DNA from: Pedobacter sp. MC2016-05
GTDB taxonomy: Bacteria; Bacteroidota; Bacteroidia; Sphingobacteriales; Sphingobacteriaceae
Assembly: GCF_026239735.1 (NCBI RefSeq)
Contig: NZ_JAPIVT010000014.1
Coordinates: 62,001-126,000 of the forward strand
Length of the DNA: 64,000 nt
Direction: 5' to 3'
The notes beneath the pieces are model-generated. The model made no database searches. It worked only from the letters and a program-made list of their open reading frames with translations, and had not been told where the DNA came from. Numbering within the stretch: the stretch's first letter is position 1; every line of letters begins with the position of its first letter. The translations under genes and the position numbers were made by a program. Shown one piece after another: positions 17,502 to 26,207 of this stretch.

Positions 17502-17777
17502 ATGTCGCTAATTAAAATTATAAATAAAGATTTTGATCTTCCTGATGAACTTTCTGAACGCCAACTTCGGGAAACATTGGTTGATGCATTTGCTTACTTA
17601 GTGGATAATGACTTTCCTAAACTCGTTCAAATTTTATATAAAGCAGATGTTGATCAGTACAAATTGAAAGAGTTGTTGGAAAATGTGGAGGGAAAAAGTT
17701 CAGCAGAAGTAATTGCAGATGCCTATCTCGCCAGACAAATTGCAAAAATTGAAACCTGGAAAAAATATAGTAAGTAG
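17502..17777 (+). CDS. Small hypothetical protein, helical
   Basis: A 91-residue protein, MSLIKIINKDFDLPDELSERQLRETLVDAFAYLVDNDFPKLVQILYKADVDQYKLKELLEN and so on, ending IETWKKYSK. It looks soluble and almost all helical. I do not know its family; the layout (short strand, then amphipathic helices) suggests a small adaptor or regulatory protein. It is on the same strand as mce and the histidine kinase at 17831, with only 53 bp to the latter. Confidence 0.6.
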   Translation: MSLIKIINKDFDLPDELSERQLRETLVDAFAYLVDNDFPKLVQILYKADVDQYKLKELLENVEGKSSAEVIADAYLARQIAKIETWKKYSK

Positions 17778-17830
17778 CTGCCGACAAATTTATTATAGTC
17801 TAATTATTTGTATTTTGATACCTTTAAATA

Positions 17831-19585
17831 ATGAGTTGCCGTTTCCTGACCATCTTACTGTTTCCTGTTTTAGTTTTGGCTCAAAGAAATTCGAATTCCG
17901 AACTTGAGAAGAACGATCAGGATTTCGTTTTAAAAGCATTTAACAATGCTGATCATTACATGAATTCTGATCATTATGACTCTGCACAGCTATGGCTAAA
18001 TAAAATTTATTTAAAAGTCAGCTATCGTAAACCATCTCTTTTCTCTTATTTCCTAACTTCCCGACAAGCTGAAGTATACTATTACAATAACCTGCATGAA
18101 CTAGGCTTGCAAGAGGCTTTTAAGGGTGAAAACATCGCATCGATATTAAAAGACAGCATCCTTATGGCCGATGCTTGCAACTTTATCGGCTTGTTTTATA
18201 TGAATAACAATAAGCTAAACAATGCAGTTAAATATTTTAAACGGGCACTAAATTTTGCTCATCAACCTCCATATCCATCAAAGTATATAGATCTATCCAA
18301 ACCTCATCATATTTATGGCAATTTGGCCGAGGCATTTGAAAAGCTTAAAAAGCTGGATAGTGCAGTTTATTACAGTCGAGAATCACTCAAAGAGGCAAAA
18401 GAAATAATTGCTAAGCGAGGTATTGCCACAGCCTATTTAAATTTAGGTAGCGCTTTCATCCAAAAGAATTCTAATGATAGTGCAAGTAAATATTTTGATT
18501 TAACACGTATTGCAGCAATGAATGGGCAAGATTTCGATGTCGAGTTGAATAGTTACAGTGGTTTAGCGAGTTGTGCAGCGAGAACGAATGAAAAAATAAT
18601 AGCCTTTAATCATTTGAAAAAAGGATTCTCTTTGCTTAAAAGATATCCTCAATTAAATGATTTTTATGCGCTTATTTTTTTAGAAACCGCAATTGAAGTT
18701 TACAGGAAATACAATAGTCAGGCAGATTTAATTAATACCCTCGAACTTAAAAATCAAATACAAACGGCTACTTACGCCCGAAATAACACACAAATACAAA
18801 CCCTTTTATTAACAGGGTTAAAAAATGAAAAACTCATTTTCAATTTAGAACTGGCTAAAGCGGAAAATAAGCAGAGTTTGGCCAATACCAGAGTTTATGT
18901 ATTGTTGTTAACCTTACTTTCTATCATTATTGCCTTCATTGCTTATCGGTATTATGCACTGCAGCGTTTGCGCTTGGCAAATCTGAGGAGCAAAATCAGT
19001 CAAGATTTACACGATGAAGTGGGTGCTACCTTAAGCGGAATAGCCATGTACAGCTACATTACAAAAGAACAAATCAAAAACGAGGAGCATGTCGCCGTTA
19101 ACAATTCTCTCGATATTATTAAAGACAATGCAGGCGAAATGGTCTCAAAACTTAACGATATTGTTTGGGCTGTTAATCCACATGAGGATAACCTTCTTTC
19201 GCTTTTAGAAAGACTAAAAGATTTCGCCGCTCAATTGGTGGCGGTAAAAGAAATTGAGCTAAATTTTAATATTCCAGAATCACTTGGCGTTTTAAAGTTA
19301 TCAATGGAACAGAGAAAGAATGTCTATTTAATATGTAAAGAAGGTATCAACAATGCCGTGAAATATAGCGACTGTAAGCATATTATAGTGGAAGTTTATC
19401 ATCAAAATAAAATGATTAATATTCAATTAAAAGATGATGGGAATGGTTTTTTGCCTGATGAAGCACGGAAAGGGAATGGACTAACAAATATGAGGAATAG
19501 AGCAAAAGAAATTAATGCTGTTCTAAATATCGCTTGTAATATTGGGTTGGGTACAAAGATTAATTTAAGTTGCAAAATCACCTAA
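17831..19585 (+). CDS. TPR-containing sensor histidine kinase, NarX/LytS-like HisKA_3 type
   Basis: A 584-residue membrane sensor. A signal peptide (1-17, cut before QRN) is followed by a periplasmic tetratricopeptide-repeat region of about 330 residues (for example 160-300), one transmembrane helix (about 355-373), a HisKA_3 dimerisation helix with phospho-acceptor His394 in SQDLHDEVGATLSGIAMY, and a HATPase domain (N box EGINNAVKYSD, G box DDGNGFLPDE, and KGNGLTNMRNRA). It pairs with the LuxR-type regulator 37 bp downstream. The TPR domain as input module is typical of Bacteroidota; the signal is unknown. Confidence 0.88.
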   Translation: MSCRFLTILLFPVLVLAQRNSNSELEKNDQDFVLKAFNNADHYMNSDHYDSAQLWLNKIYLKVSYRKPSLFSYFLTSRQAEVYYYNNLHELGLQEAFKGENIASILKDSILMADACNFIGLFYMNNNKLNNAVKYFKRALNFAHQPPYPSKYIDLSKPHHIYGNLAEAFEKLKKLDSAVYYSRESLKEAKEIIAKRGIATAYLNLGSAFIQKNSNDSASKYFDLTRIAAMNGQDFDVELNSYSGLASCAARTNEKIIAFNHLKKGFSLLKRYPQLNDFYALIFLETAIEVYRKYNSQADLINTLELKNQIQTATYARNNTQIQTLLLTGLKNEKLIFNLELAKAENKQSLANTRVYVLLLTLLSIIIAFIAYRYYALQRLRLANLRSKISQDLHDEVGATLSGIAMYSYITKEQIKNEEHVAVNNSLDIIKDNAGEMVSKLNDIVWAVNPHEDNLLSLLERLKDFAAQLVAVKEIELNFNIPESLGVLKLSMEQRKNVYLICKEGINNAVKYSDCKHIIVEVYHQNKMINIQLKDDGNGFLPDEARKGNGLTNMRNRAKEINAVLNIACNIGLGTKINLSCKIT

Positions 19586-19622
19586 TGGGGGATATGTTTA
19601 AAATATAAAACTGCTCATATTT

Positions 19623-20288
19623 ATGCCTGAAACTGAAGTTGTGGAAATCAAGATAGCGATATTCGAAGATAATAAACTCATTCGTGAGGCATTGCAGACC
19701 ATTATAGACGGGACTCCAGGCTTTATTTGCACGGGCACGTTCCCTAACGCAAACCAAATTGAAGCAGATATACGCTTTAGTAGGCCAGATGTGATATTAA
19801 TGGATATTGAAATGCCTGGAAAGACAGGCATTGAAGCCACAAAAATAATCACAGCACAATTTCCAGAAGTGAAAGTGCTGATTCAAACAGTTTTTAATGA
19901 TAATGACAAAATATTTAATGCACTTTGCGCTGGGGCTTCAGGCTACATTTTAAAAACCGATTCGCCTTCAAAGCAGCTTCAGGCTATTGAAGAGGTCTAC
20001 AATGGTGGCGCTTCCATGTCATCAGCAATTGCCCAAAAGGTGATGCAGTTTTTTGTGCGCAAGAACGTCATTCTGGTGCAGCCACAAGAAACTGACTTTG
20101 ATTTGAGTGCCCGTGAAAAGGAAATTCTCTTATTGATGACGGAAGGAAATCACTATCGTAGCATCGCTGATAAAGCTTTTATCAGTTATGAAACAGTTCG
20201 GACCCATGTTAAACACATCTATAAAAAACTTCATGTTGCTTCCAGATCCGAAGCGATTTTAAAGGCTAAACAACAGGGATTGTTTTAG
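19623..20288 (+). CDS. NarL/FixJ-family response regulator
   Basis: A 221-residue DNA-binding regulator. The receiver domain (about 8-130) carries the phospho-acceptor Asp61 in RPDVILMDIEMPGKTG, Thr/Lys switch positions later (ILKTDSPSKQ), and the C-terminal LuxR-type helix-turn-helix (about 155-215: LSAREKEILLLMTEGNHYRSIADKAFISYETVRTHVKHIYKKLHV). It follows the histidine kinase by 37 bp, so the two form a two-component pair. Targets are not evident; the lipoprotein gene downstream is a possibility. Confidence 0.9.
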   Translation: MPETEVVEIKIAIFEDNKLIREALQTIIDGTPGFICTGTFPNANQIEADIRFSRPDVILMDIEMPGKTGIEATKIITAQFPEVKVLIQTVFNDNDKIFNALCAGASGYILKTDSPSKQLQAIEEVYNGGASMSSAIAQKVMQFFVRKNVILVQPQETDFDLSAREKEILLLMTEGNHYRSIADKAFISYETVRTHVKHIYKKLHVASRSEAILKAKQQGLF

Positions 20289-20375
20289 TAAAATCACTCA
20301 TTGGGGTATTTCCAGGCGCTGATTTATGCTTCAATTTTGATTAACAAATCAGAATTAAACATAAATTAAGAAAAC

Positions 20376-21008
20376 ATGAAAACAATTACGAAAAGCCTAA
20401 AGTGGTTATTAATTATTTTTCTTATCACAGCCGTTGTGGCCTGTAAAAAGAAAGAGCGTGATGATGCAGTTGAAACCATCAACAAGGAAGAAATGAAGCG
20501 TAAAATTGCAGACATTATTCCAGTGCAGTACCAGGATACCCTCACCAAACTGGGTATCTCACTTAATCAGGAAACGACACCACCGATGCTTGAAGGAGCT
20601 TATGCGTTTAAGCCTCTTCGGTTATTGAAAAGTAACCGTACTCAAGATGTCGCCAATATGTCGTTTGTTGATGGCTCAATTAAATTTTTCGCACAAGACA
20701 GCGAGAATAACATCAAGCTAATTGGCAAATCTTTATTAAATAGTGCAGATACAAGCTTGGTTACGGCAATAAGTGGCAATGGAAACAATTTTACAGTTTA
20801 CGGAAAGGTTAAATCTGTTCGTGGTAGCGATTCTGCTATATTTGGAATAATTATCTCTGGTGAGAAAGATGGAACACAACTCAGAAATATTCGCTATGGC
20901 TTAATTAATATTGATAACTCAAAAGGGGGAACATCGTTTATTAAACAAGGTGAGGCGAGGGTAGTTTTTGATACAGATCAAGTTTCGCCAACTATTTCGG
21001 TGTTTTAA
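20376..21008 (+). CDS. Predicted lipoprotein of unknown function
   Basis: A 210-residue protein with a lipoprotein signal (1-22, lipobox TAVVAC, Cys23) followed by KKKERDD. The mature part has no motif that I recognise; the second half is strand-rich, with repeated hydrophobic/polar alternation, as in a small beta domain. It is probably anchored in the periplasmic face of a membrane. It lies 87 bp after the response regulator, on the same strand, with no obvious terminator between. Confidence 0.65.
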   Translation: MKTITKSLKWLLIIFLITAVVACKKKERDDAVETINKEEMKRKIADIIPVQYQDTLTKLGISLNQETTPPMLEGAYAFKPLRLLKSNRTQDVANMSFVDGSIKFFAQDSENNIKLIGKSLLNSADTSLVTAISGNGNNFTVYGKVKSVRGSDSAIFGIIISGEKDGTQLRNIRYGLINIDNSKGGTSFIKQGEARVVFDTDQVSPTISVF

Positions 21009-21026
21009 AATATTTCTAAAAGTCTC

Positions 21027-21057
21027 TTGTAAATCAAAAATAAAATTAGGATATTTG
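21027..21057 (+). promoter_or_regulatory. Promoter of rpmE2 with long leader
   Basis: TTG (21027-21029), a 20-nt spacer and GATATTTG (21050-21057) fit the Bacteroidota promoter. It leaves a leader of about 110 nt that begins with a small hairpin (CCTCTA/TAGAGG, near 21061-21075), room for ribosomal-protein autoregulation. Confidence 0.55.
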
Positions 21058-21173
21058 CATCCTCTAAAATAGAGGTTAGAAAAGACTAATAGAAATTATC
21101 ATAAGCGTTGTTGCCAGCAAATTGCAAGAATGTTCTTGATGCTTTCACACAAATAACTTAAAATAATATTCAA

Positions 21174-21422
21174 ATGAAAAAAGATTTGCACCCTACAAGC
21201 TACAGACCAGTTGTTTTCAAAGATATGTCTAACGAATATGCTTTCTTAACAAAATCTTGTGTAGATACTAAAGAAACTATTAAATGGGAAGATGGTAATG
21301 AGTATCCTCTTTATAAATTAGAGATCTCTCATACTTCACACCCTTTTTATACTGGTAAAATGAAATTGGTTGATACTGCAGGACGTATCGATAAATTCAA
21401 AAACCGTTACGCTAAGAAATAA
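21174..21422 (+). CDS. rpmE2: 50S ribosomal protein L31, type B
   Basis: An 82-residue ribosomal protein that bridges the subunits. The sequence is typical: [74 protein letters not shown]. Zinc-binding CxxC pairs are absent, which puts it in the type B (zinc-independent) group. In some bacteria this form is the zinc-starvation paralogue, but Bacteroidota often carry only this one. Short hairpin and T-run follow. Confidence 0.95.
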   Translation: MKKDLHPTSYRPVVFKDMSNEYAFLTKSCVDTKETIKWEDGNEYPLYKLEISHTSHPFYTGKMKLVDTAGRIDKFKNRYAKK

Positions 21423-21447
21423 TTTTAGCTGTAAAAAGCATTTTTTG

Positions 21448-21480
21448 AAGTCCCTTTGCCAAAAGCATCGGGACTTTTTT
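21448..21480 (+). terminator. Intrinsic terminator of rpmE2
   Basis: AAGTCCC and GGGACTT pair around a 15-nt loop and are followed by T residues. The T-run merges into the -7 box of the next gene. Confidence 0.65.
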
Positions 21481-21488
21481 TATTTTTG
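21481..21488 (+). promoter_or_regulatory. -7 box of the GlmU-like gene, next to its start
   Basis: TATTTTTG matches TAnnTTTG exactly; TTTG at 21455-21458 is 22 nt upstream. Only six bases separate it from the ATG at 21495, so the mRNA should be leaderless or nearly so. Confidence 0.55.
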
Positions 21489-21494
21489 TTGCTT

Positions 21495-22667
21495 ATGACA
21501 ATCAATTTATTTGATGATGCTTGCTGGGCGTCTCTCCGTCCGCTTACGTTTACAAGGCCCGTTGCTGATTTGCGAATTGGTATTTTAACCATCGCAGAAA
21601 AATGGGCGAAATACTTAAATGCCGACTTCGGTTTCCAAACTCAAGAATATCTTTCTATAAAATATGCAGTCAAGAAAAACGCTAGTCTTTTTATAAACGG
21701 TTCAATTTGTCCTGATCAAAGTTTGCTCGATGCAATTTCAGGACTTAAAGAAGGGGAATTTCTTGTAGCTAAAGATGTTATTATTGCTTTCAACTGCAAT
21801 GAAGAACTGACTTATAAGCAAGCAGAACAGCAATTAAAGCCCATAAATTACGAGTTTGAGTCTATTAGAATAACCTACCCAGAAAACATTTTCGCAAATA
21901 ATCCAGCAGAAATTAGGAAAGATTTCGAGTTGTTAACCAAAGGGCGTACTTCTGCAAAAATCAGTAGCACGAATCAATTGTTGGGCGATGAAATCTTTTT
22001 TGAAGAAGGTGCTAAAGCCGAATGCAGCGTTTTAAATACTGGCTACGGACCAATTTATGTTGGGAAAAATGCTGAGATTTGGGAAGGAAGTTTAATACGG
22101 GGATCTTTTGCGCTTTGCGAAAATTCATCAATTAAAATGGGTGCGAAGATTTATTCAGGTACGACCATCGGACCAAATAGCCGTGCAGGTGGCGAAATTA
22201 ATAATTCGGTAATTTGGGGAAATTCCGCCAAAGGACATGAGGGATATTTGGGCAACTCGGTACTTGGTGAATGGGTTAACATTGGTGCCGATACCAATAA
22301 CTCGAATTTGAAGAACAATTATGCCGAAGTAAAGCTTTACGATTACGAAACTAAAAAAATGCGTAATACCAATTTGCAGTTCTGTGGCTTAATTATGGCC
22401 GATCATGCTAAATCGGGCATTAACACGATGTTTAATACGGGCAGTATTGTAGGCGTGAGCGCAAATATTTTTGGGGGTGGCTTGCCTCCAAATCATATCC
22501 CGGATTTTAGCTGGGGTGGTGCAGATGGCTTTTTGGATTACAAACTAGATAAAATGTTCGAAACGACGGAGAAAGTATTCGCAAGAAAAAATGTAATTTT
22601 CGACAATACAGAAAAAGATATTCTAACAAAGGTTTTTGAATTAACAGCTCCTCACAGATACTTTTAA
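21495..22667 (+). CDS. GlmU-like sugar-1-phosphate nucleotidyltransferase, Bacteroidota type
   Basis: A 390-residue cytoplasmic protein. The first half (LFDDACWASLRPLTFTRPVADLRIGILTIAEKW) has the Bacteroidota 'alternative GlmU' signature seen in TIGR03991-type proteins, replacing the classic LAAGxGTRM loop. The second half (about 170-330) is a left-handed beta-helix of hexapeptide repeats (GPIYVGKNAEIWEGSLIRGSFALCENSSIKMGAKIYSGTTIG), as in acyl- and nucleotidyltransferases. Start: ATG at 21495, six bases after a -7 box; a TTG at 21456 lies in the terminator and was rejected. A role in UDP-GlcNAc or a related sugar nucleotide is inferred; its exact substrate is unknown. Confidence 0.75.
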   Translation: MTINLFDDACWASLRPLTFTRPVADLRIGILTIAEKWAKYLNADFGFQTQEYLSIKYAVKKNASLFINGSICPDQSLLDAISGLKEGEFLVAKDVIIAFNCNEELTYKQAEQQLKPINYEFESIRITYPENIFANNPAEIRKDFELLTKGRTSAKISSTNQLLGDEIFFEEGAKAECSVLNTGYGPIYVGKNAEIWEGSLIRGSFALCENSSIKMGAKIYSGTTIGPNSRAGGEINNSVIWGNSAKGHEGYLGNSVLGEWVNIGADTNNSNLKNNYAEVKLYDYETKKMRNTNLQFCGLIMADHAKSGINTMFNTGSIVGVSANIFGGGLPPNHIPDFSWGGADGFLDYKLDKMFETTEKVFARKNVIFDNTEKDILTKVFELTAPHRYF

Positions 22668-22718
22668 TATTTAACCACGATTTCAATGGAAATCATCGAA
22701 TTAACAAAATAAAACACA

Positions 22719-23480
22719 ATGAGAAAACAAATAGTAGCCGGTAACTGGAAAATGAATTTAGATTATAACGAAGGTATTTCGTTATTCAGTGAGATTGTAA
22801 ATATGGTTAAGGATGAACGTAAAGGGAATCAATTAGCTGTTGTTTGTGCTCCTTTTATTCATTTAAATAGTTTGGCCAAGTTGGGTGGAAATGATGTTAA
22901 AATAGGAGCTCAAAATATTCACGACAAAGAAAGCGGTGCTTACACAGGCGAAATTTCCGCAAAGATGATCAAATCTGTTGGCGTGGAGTACGTAATTTTA
23001 GGTCACTCTGAGCGCAGACAATATCAGGCTGAAAGTGATGAGCTTTTGGCTGCAAAAACCAAAACTGCTTTGACTCACGGGTTAACACCAATTTTCTGCA
23101 TCGGCGAAACTTTAGATGAACGTGAAAACGGAAGCTATTATGAAGTATTGAAGAAGCAATTGGTTGAAGGTGTTTTCAGTTTAAGTGATCTTGATTTTTC
23201 TAAAATCGTAATCGCTTACGAACCAGTTTGGGCGATTGGTACAGGTTTAACCGCTTCGCCAGAACAAGCACAAGATATCCACGCATTCATCCGTTCGGAA
23301 ATAGAGGCTAACTATGGTTTCAAGATCGCAGATGATACCACAATTCTTTATGGCGGAAGTTGTAATCCAGGAAATGCGGCAAGTTTATTTGCTCAAAAAG
23401 ATATTGATGGTGGTTTAATTGGTGGTGCATCGTTAAAATCTCGGGATTTCACAGATATTATTAAAGCATTAAATAGCTAA
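22719..23480 (+). CDS. tpiA: Triosephosphate isomerase
   Basis: Interconverts dihydroxyacetone phosphate and glyceraldehyde 3-phosphate in glycolysis. Catalytic residues are Lys11 in GNWKMN, His96 in LGHSERR and Glu168 in [11 protein letters not shown]; the phosphate loop [11 protein letters not shown] is near the end. The 253-aa length is standard. It abuts prmA with no spacing (tpiA stop at 23480, prmA start at 23481), so translation is coupled. Confidence 0.96.
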   Translation: MRKQIVAGNWKMNLDYNEGISLFSEIVNMVKDERKGNQLAVVCAPFIHLNSLAKLGGNDVKIGAQNIHDKESGAYTGEISAKMIKSVGVEYVILGHSERRQYQAESDELLAAKTKTALTHGLTPIFCIGETLDERENGSYYEVLKKQLVEGVFSLSDLDFSKIVIAYEPVWAIGTGLTASPEQAQDIHAFIRSEIEANYGFKIADDTTILYGGSCNPGNAASLFAQKDIDGGLIGGASLKSRDFTDIIKALNS

Positions 23481-24320
23481 ATGCAATACTTAAAAGCAAT
23501 ATTTAAATTCGAAAGTATCGAAGACTATCAGCAGGATCTACTCATCAGTGATCTTGCTGATTTAGGTTTTGATACATTTGAGGATAGTGAGAATGGGTTC
23601 ACTGCTTTTGTAATGAAAGATAATTACAGTGAGCAGGCATTGAAAGAACTGCTTGCTCATTATACCGATGATTTTGTAACAAATTATACCTTAGAAGATG
23701 TTGCCGATGAAAACTGGAATGCCGAGTGGGAAAAGAATTTCAATCCGTTGATTATTGATGATGTATGTTACGTGAGAGCAACTTTTCATGAGCCGCAACC
23801 ATCTTATCCTTATGAGATTGTGATCGATCCGAAAATGTCTTTCGGAACAGGTCACCATCAAACTACATCAATGATGATGCAGTATATTCTAGCTGCAGAT
23901 TTAGAAGATAAAACTGTTTTGGATATGGGGTGTGGCACCGCAATCCTCGCAATTCTTGCCGCTAAACTTGGTGCAAAGGATTTGGTAGCGATAGATTATG
24001 ATAATGTATGTTACGAAAGTACCATCGAAAATGCGACGTTAAATAACATCTCTAATCTGAAAGCGCTATGTGGCAGTAAAGAAGTTATTCCAAACGAAGA
24101 ATATGATGTTATTTTTGCGAACATCAACAGGAATATTCTGCTTGATCAAATTCATCGTTATGCAGAGGTGCTTCAATCAGGTGGAAAAATCTTTTTCAGT
24201 GGTTTTTATTTAGATCCCGATTTAGGAATGATCACTGCTGAGTGTGCTAAATATGGTATTCAATACCTCGATCACAAACAAAATGGTGATTGGGTTGCTG
24301 CCCAGTTTGAGAAAAAATAA
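23481..24320 (+). CDS. prmA: Ribosomal protein L11 methyltransferase
   Basis: A 279-residue SAM-dependent enzyme that methylates L11. The N-terminal substrate-binding domain (about 1-95) is followed by the Rossmann methyltransferase domain with motif I VLDMGCGTAILAILAAKLGA, the preceding PKMSFGTGHHQTT loop typical of PrmA, and motif IV (YDVIFANINRNILLD). The gene starts on the base after the tpiA stop. Confidence 0.92.
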   Translation: MQYLKAIFKFESIEDYQQDLLISDLADLGFDTFEDSENGFTAFVMKDNYSEQALKELLAHYTDDFVTNYTLEDVADENWNAEWEKNFNPLIIDDVCYVRATFHEPQPSYPYEIVIDPKMSFGTGHHQTTSMMMQYILAADLEDKTVLDMGCGTAILAILAAKLGAKDLVAIDYDNVCYESTIENATLNNISNLKALCGSKEVIPNEEYDVIFANINRNILLDQIHRYAEVLQSGGKIFFSGFYLDPDLGMITAECAKYGIQYLDHKQNGDWVAAQFEKK

Positions 24321-24418
24321 TGATTGAATTTTAAATGGGAGAATGATAGAATGTTTTCATTTACATCGCTTTACCATTTAATCATTCTCTAATTCTCTCA
24401 TTCAAATAATTAATTTAT
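24321..24418. repeat. Spacer with repeated GAGAATGA-type words
   Basis: GAGAATGATAGAATG near 24338 is answered by TCATTCTC and ATTCTCTCATTC near 24380-24412. The partial inverted repeats could fold into a hairpin. Similar word repetition occurs in other spacers of the window. Confidence 0.35.
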
Positions 24419-25771
24419 ATGCGTATACATTTTATTGCAATTGGCGGAAGTGCGATGCACAACCTGGCCATTGCACTTCATAAAAAGGGTTATCAAATTT
24501 CCGGTTCTGATGATGTGATATTTGAACCAGCAAAATCTCGTTTGGAAAAGTATGGTTTATTGCCGGCAGAAATGGGATGGGATGAAAATCGCATATCAAC
24601 TGATCTTGAAGCTGTTATTTTGGGCATGCATGCTCGTATTGACAATCCTGAGCTAATTAAAGCGCAAGAACTGGGTATTAAAATTTATTCCTATCCAGAA
24701 TACGTTTATGAGCAAAGTAAGAATAAACTGCGTGTAGTAATTGGCGGCAGTCATGGTAAAACTACCATCACAAGTATGATTTTACATGTGCTCAATCATT
24801 ACAATCGTGATTTTGACTATTTGGTTGGGGCACAACTTGCTGGTTTCGAAACCATGGTAAGAATCACAGATGCTGCACCGGTTATGATTATCGAAGGCGA
24901 TGAGTATTTATCGTCACCGATTGATAGACGGCCAAAATTTCATCTTTACAAAGCAAATGTAGCAGTGATCAGTGGCATCGCCTGGGATCATATCAATGTT
25001 TTTCCTACTTATGCAGATTATACTTTGCAGTTCGATAAGTTTATCGATACCATTGAGGAAAACGGAACATTGATATATTGTGAAGCAGACCAAGATTTAA
25101 ATGAAATTGCTTTAAAATCAAAAGCAAAGATTCACAAGATAGGTTATGCCATTCCTGAACACGACATTAGAAATGGAATAACCTATTTATTGCCAAAGAA
25201 AACTGCTTTAAAAATATTTGGCGACCATAACTTGATGAATTTAAATGCAGCTAAATTAGTTTGTGAGCAGTTAGATGTAAATCAAAACGATTTTGATACT
25301 GCAATAGCCTCATTTACCGGCGCTGCAAAGCGTTTAGAAGTAATTTCAGCTGATGACTCTACCAATGTTTACAAGGACTTTGCCCATTCTCCATCGAAAC
25401 TAAAAGCTACTATTGAGGCTGTTAAAGCACAGTTCACAGATCGCAGGTTGGTTGCTTGTATCGAATTACACACCTTTAGTAGCTTGAATAAGGATTTTTT
25501 AAAGGAATATGCTGGCGCAATGGACAAAGCTGATGAAGCAATCGTCTTTATTGATCTTAAAAGTTTTGAGCAGAAAAGAATGGAGCCATTTTCAGAAGAA
25601 GATGTTCAACAGGCTTTTGCCAACCCGAAGCTAAAATTCTTTAACGATGCAGCTCAACTGAAAGCCTATTTGTTAAGCTTGAACTATAAGAATGCAAATC
25701 TTTTAATGATGAGCTCTGGAAACTATGCAGGCTTTGATTTGCCTGAATTAGCTGCGGCTTTACCAAAATAA
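24419..25771 (+). CDS. mpl: UDP-N-acetylmuramate:L-alanyl-gamma-D-glutamyl-meso-diaminopimelate ligase
   Basis: A 450-residue Mur-ligase family enzyme of peptidoglycan recycling that attaches the recovered tripeptide to UDP-MurNAc. The N-terminal domain (MRIHFIAIGGSAMHNLAIALHKKGYQISGSDD) is MurC/Mpl-like; the ATP loop GGSHGKTT is at 109-116; the central and C-terminal domains follow (IEGDEYLSS, HNLMNLNAAKL, YKDFAHSPSKLKAT). The missing typical MurC start and the HSPSK motif favour Mpl over MurC. A regulator gene starts 14 bp downstream. Confidence 0.88.
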   Translation: MRIHFIAIGGSAMHNLAIALHKKGYQISGSDDVIFEPAKSRLEKYGLLPAEMGWDENRISTDLEAVILGMHARIDNPELIKAQELGIKIYSYPEYVYEQSKNKLRVVIGGSHGKTTITSMILHVLNHYNRDFDYLVGAQLAGFETMVRITDAAPVMIIEGDEYLSSPIDRRPKFHLYKANVAVISGIAWDHINVFPTYADYTLQFDKFIDTIEENGTLIYCEADQDLNEIALKSKAKIHKIGYAIPEHDIRNGITYLLPKKTALKIFGDHNLMNLNAAKLVCEQLDVNQNDFDTAIASFTGAAKRLEVISADDSTNVYKDFAHSPSKLKATIEAVKAQFTDRRLVACIELHTFSSLNKDFLKEYAGAMDKADEAIVFIDLKSFEQKRMEPFSEEDVQQAFANPKLKFFNDAAQLKAYLLSLNYKNANLLMMSSGNYAGFDLPELAAALPK

Positions 25772-25785
25772 TAGTTAATCTGTAC

Positions 25786-26106
25786 ATGAAGTTTTTAGGA
25801 GATCGTATTAAGCAGAGTAGGGTTGCGCTTGGACTAAATCAAGCGGAAGCTGCTAAAATGCTTAATATTTCTACTCCCGCGTTTTGTAAAATAGAAACCG
25901 GGCAAACAGATTTGAATATCTCACGCTTATTGCAAATTTCTAAAGTATTTGAGGTATCAATAATTAAATTACTAACCGGAGAAGAGGAGTCATCAAATTC
26001 ATCAGAAGATTTAGTTGACCTGAAAGAACAACTTCTGGAAAAAGATGAAGAAATCAATAAACTTCGAAAGAAGGTTATTGATCTTTATGATAAATTGGGA
26101 ATGTAG
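25786..26106 (+). CDS. XRE-family helix-turn-helix regulator with coiled-coil tail
   Basis: A 106-residue DNA-binding protein. The Xre helix-turn-helix is at about 6-62 (LGDRIKQSRVALGLNQAEAAKMLNISTPAFCKIETGQTDLNISRLLQISKVFEVSIIKLLTG). A Ser/Glu-rich linker follows, then a heptad-repeat helix (LVDLKEQLLEKDEEINKLRKKVIDLYDKLGM) that should form a coiled-coil dimer. It follows mpl by 14 bp in the same direction, so it is probably co-transcribed. Target unknown. Confidence 0.82.
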   Translation: MKFLGDRIKQSRVALGLNQAEAAKMLNISTPAFCKIETGQTDLNISRLLQISKVFEVSIIKLLTGEEESSNSSEDLVDLKEQLLEKDEEINKLRKKVIDLYDKLGM

Positions 26107-26196
26107 ATAAGAGGAATAAAGATGAACGAGCAAAGAATAGTAAGGCCAATTAATCTAGGCTACTTAATCTTTATTCCTTGTTCTTTGCTCACTGAT
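26103..26196. repeat. Interleaved inverted words (A-B-A'-B') between convergent genes
   Basis: AGGAATAAAGAT (near 26110) is complementary to ATCTTTATTCCT (near 26167), and GAGCAAAGAA (near 26128) to TTCTTTGCTC (near 26180). The order is interleaved, not nested, so both stems could form only as a pseudoknot or as alternatives. Confidence 0.45.
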
Positions 26197-26207
26197 GCTT
26201 AAGCTGC

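Noticed and set aside
17290..17511. Open frame of 73 codons after mce.
   Set aside because: Low-complexity Asn/Thr/Ser-rich product, overlaps the start of the next gene, no promoter and no recognisable fold.
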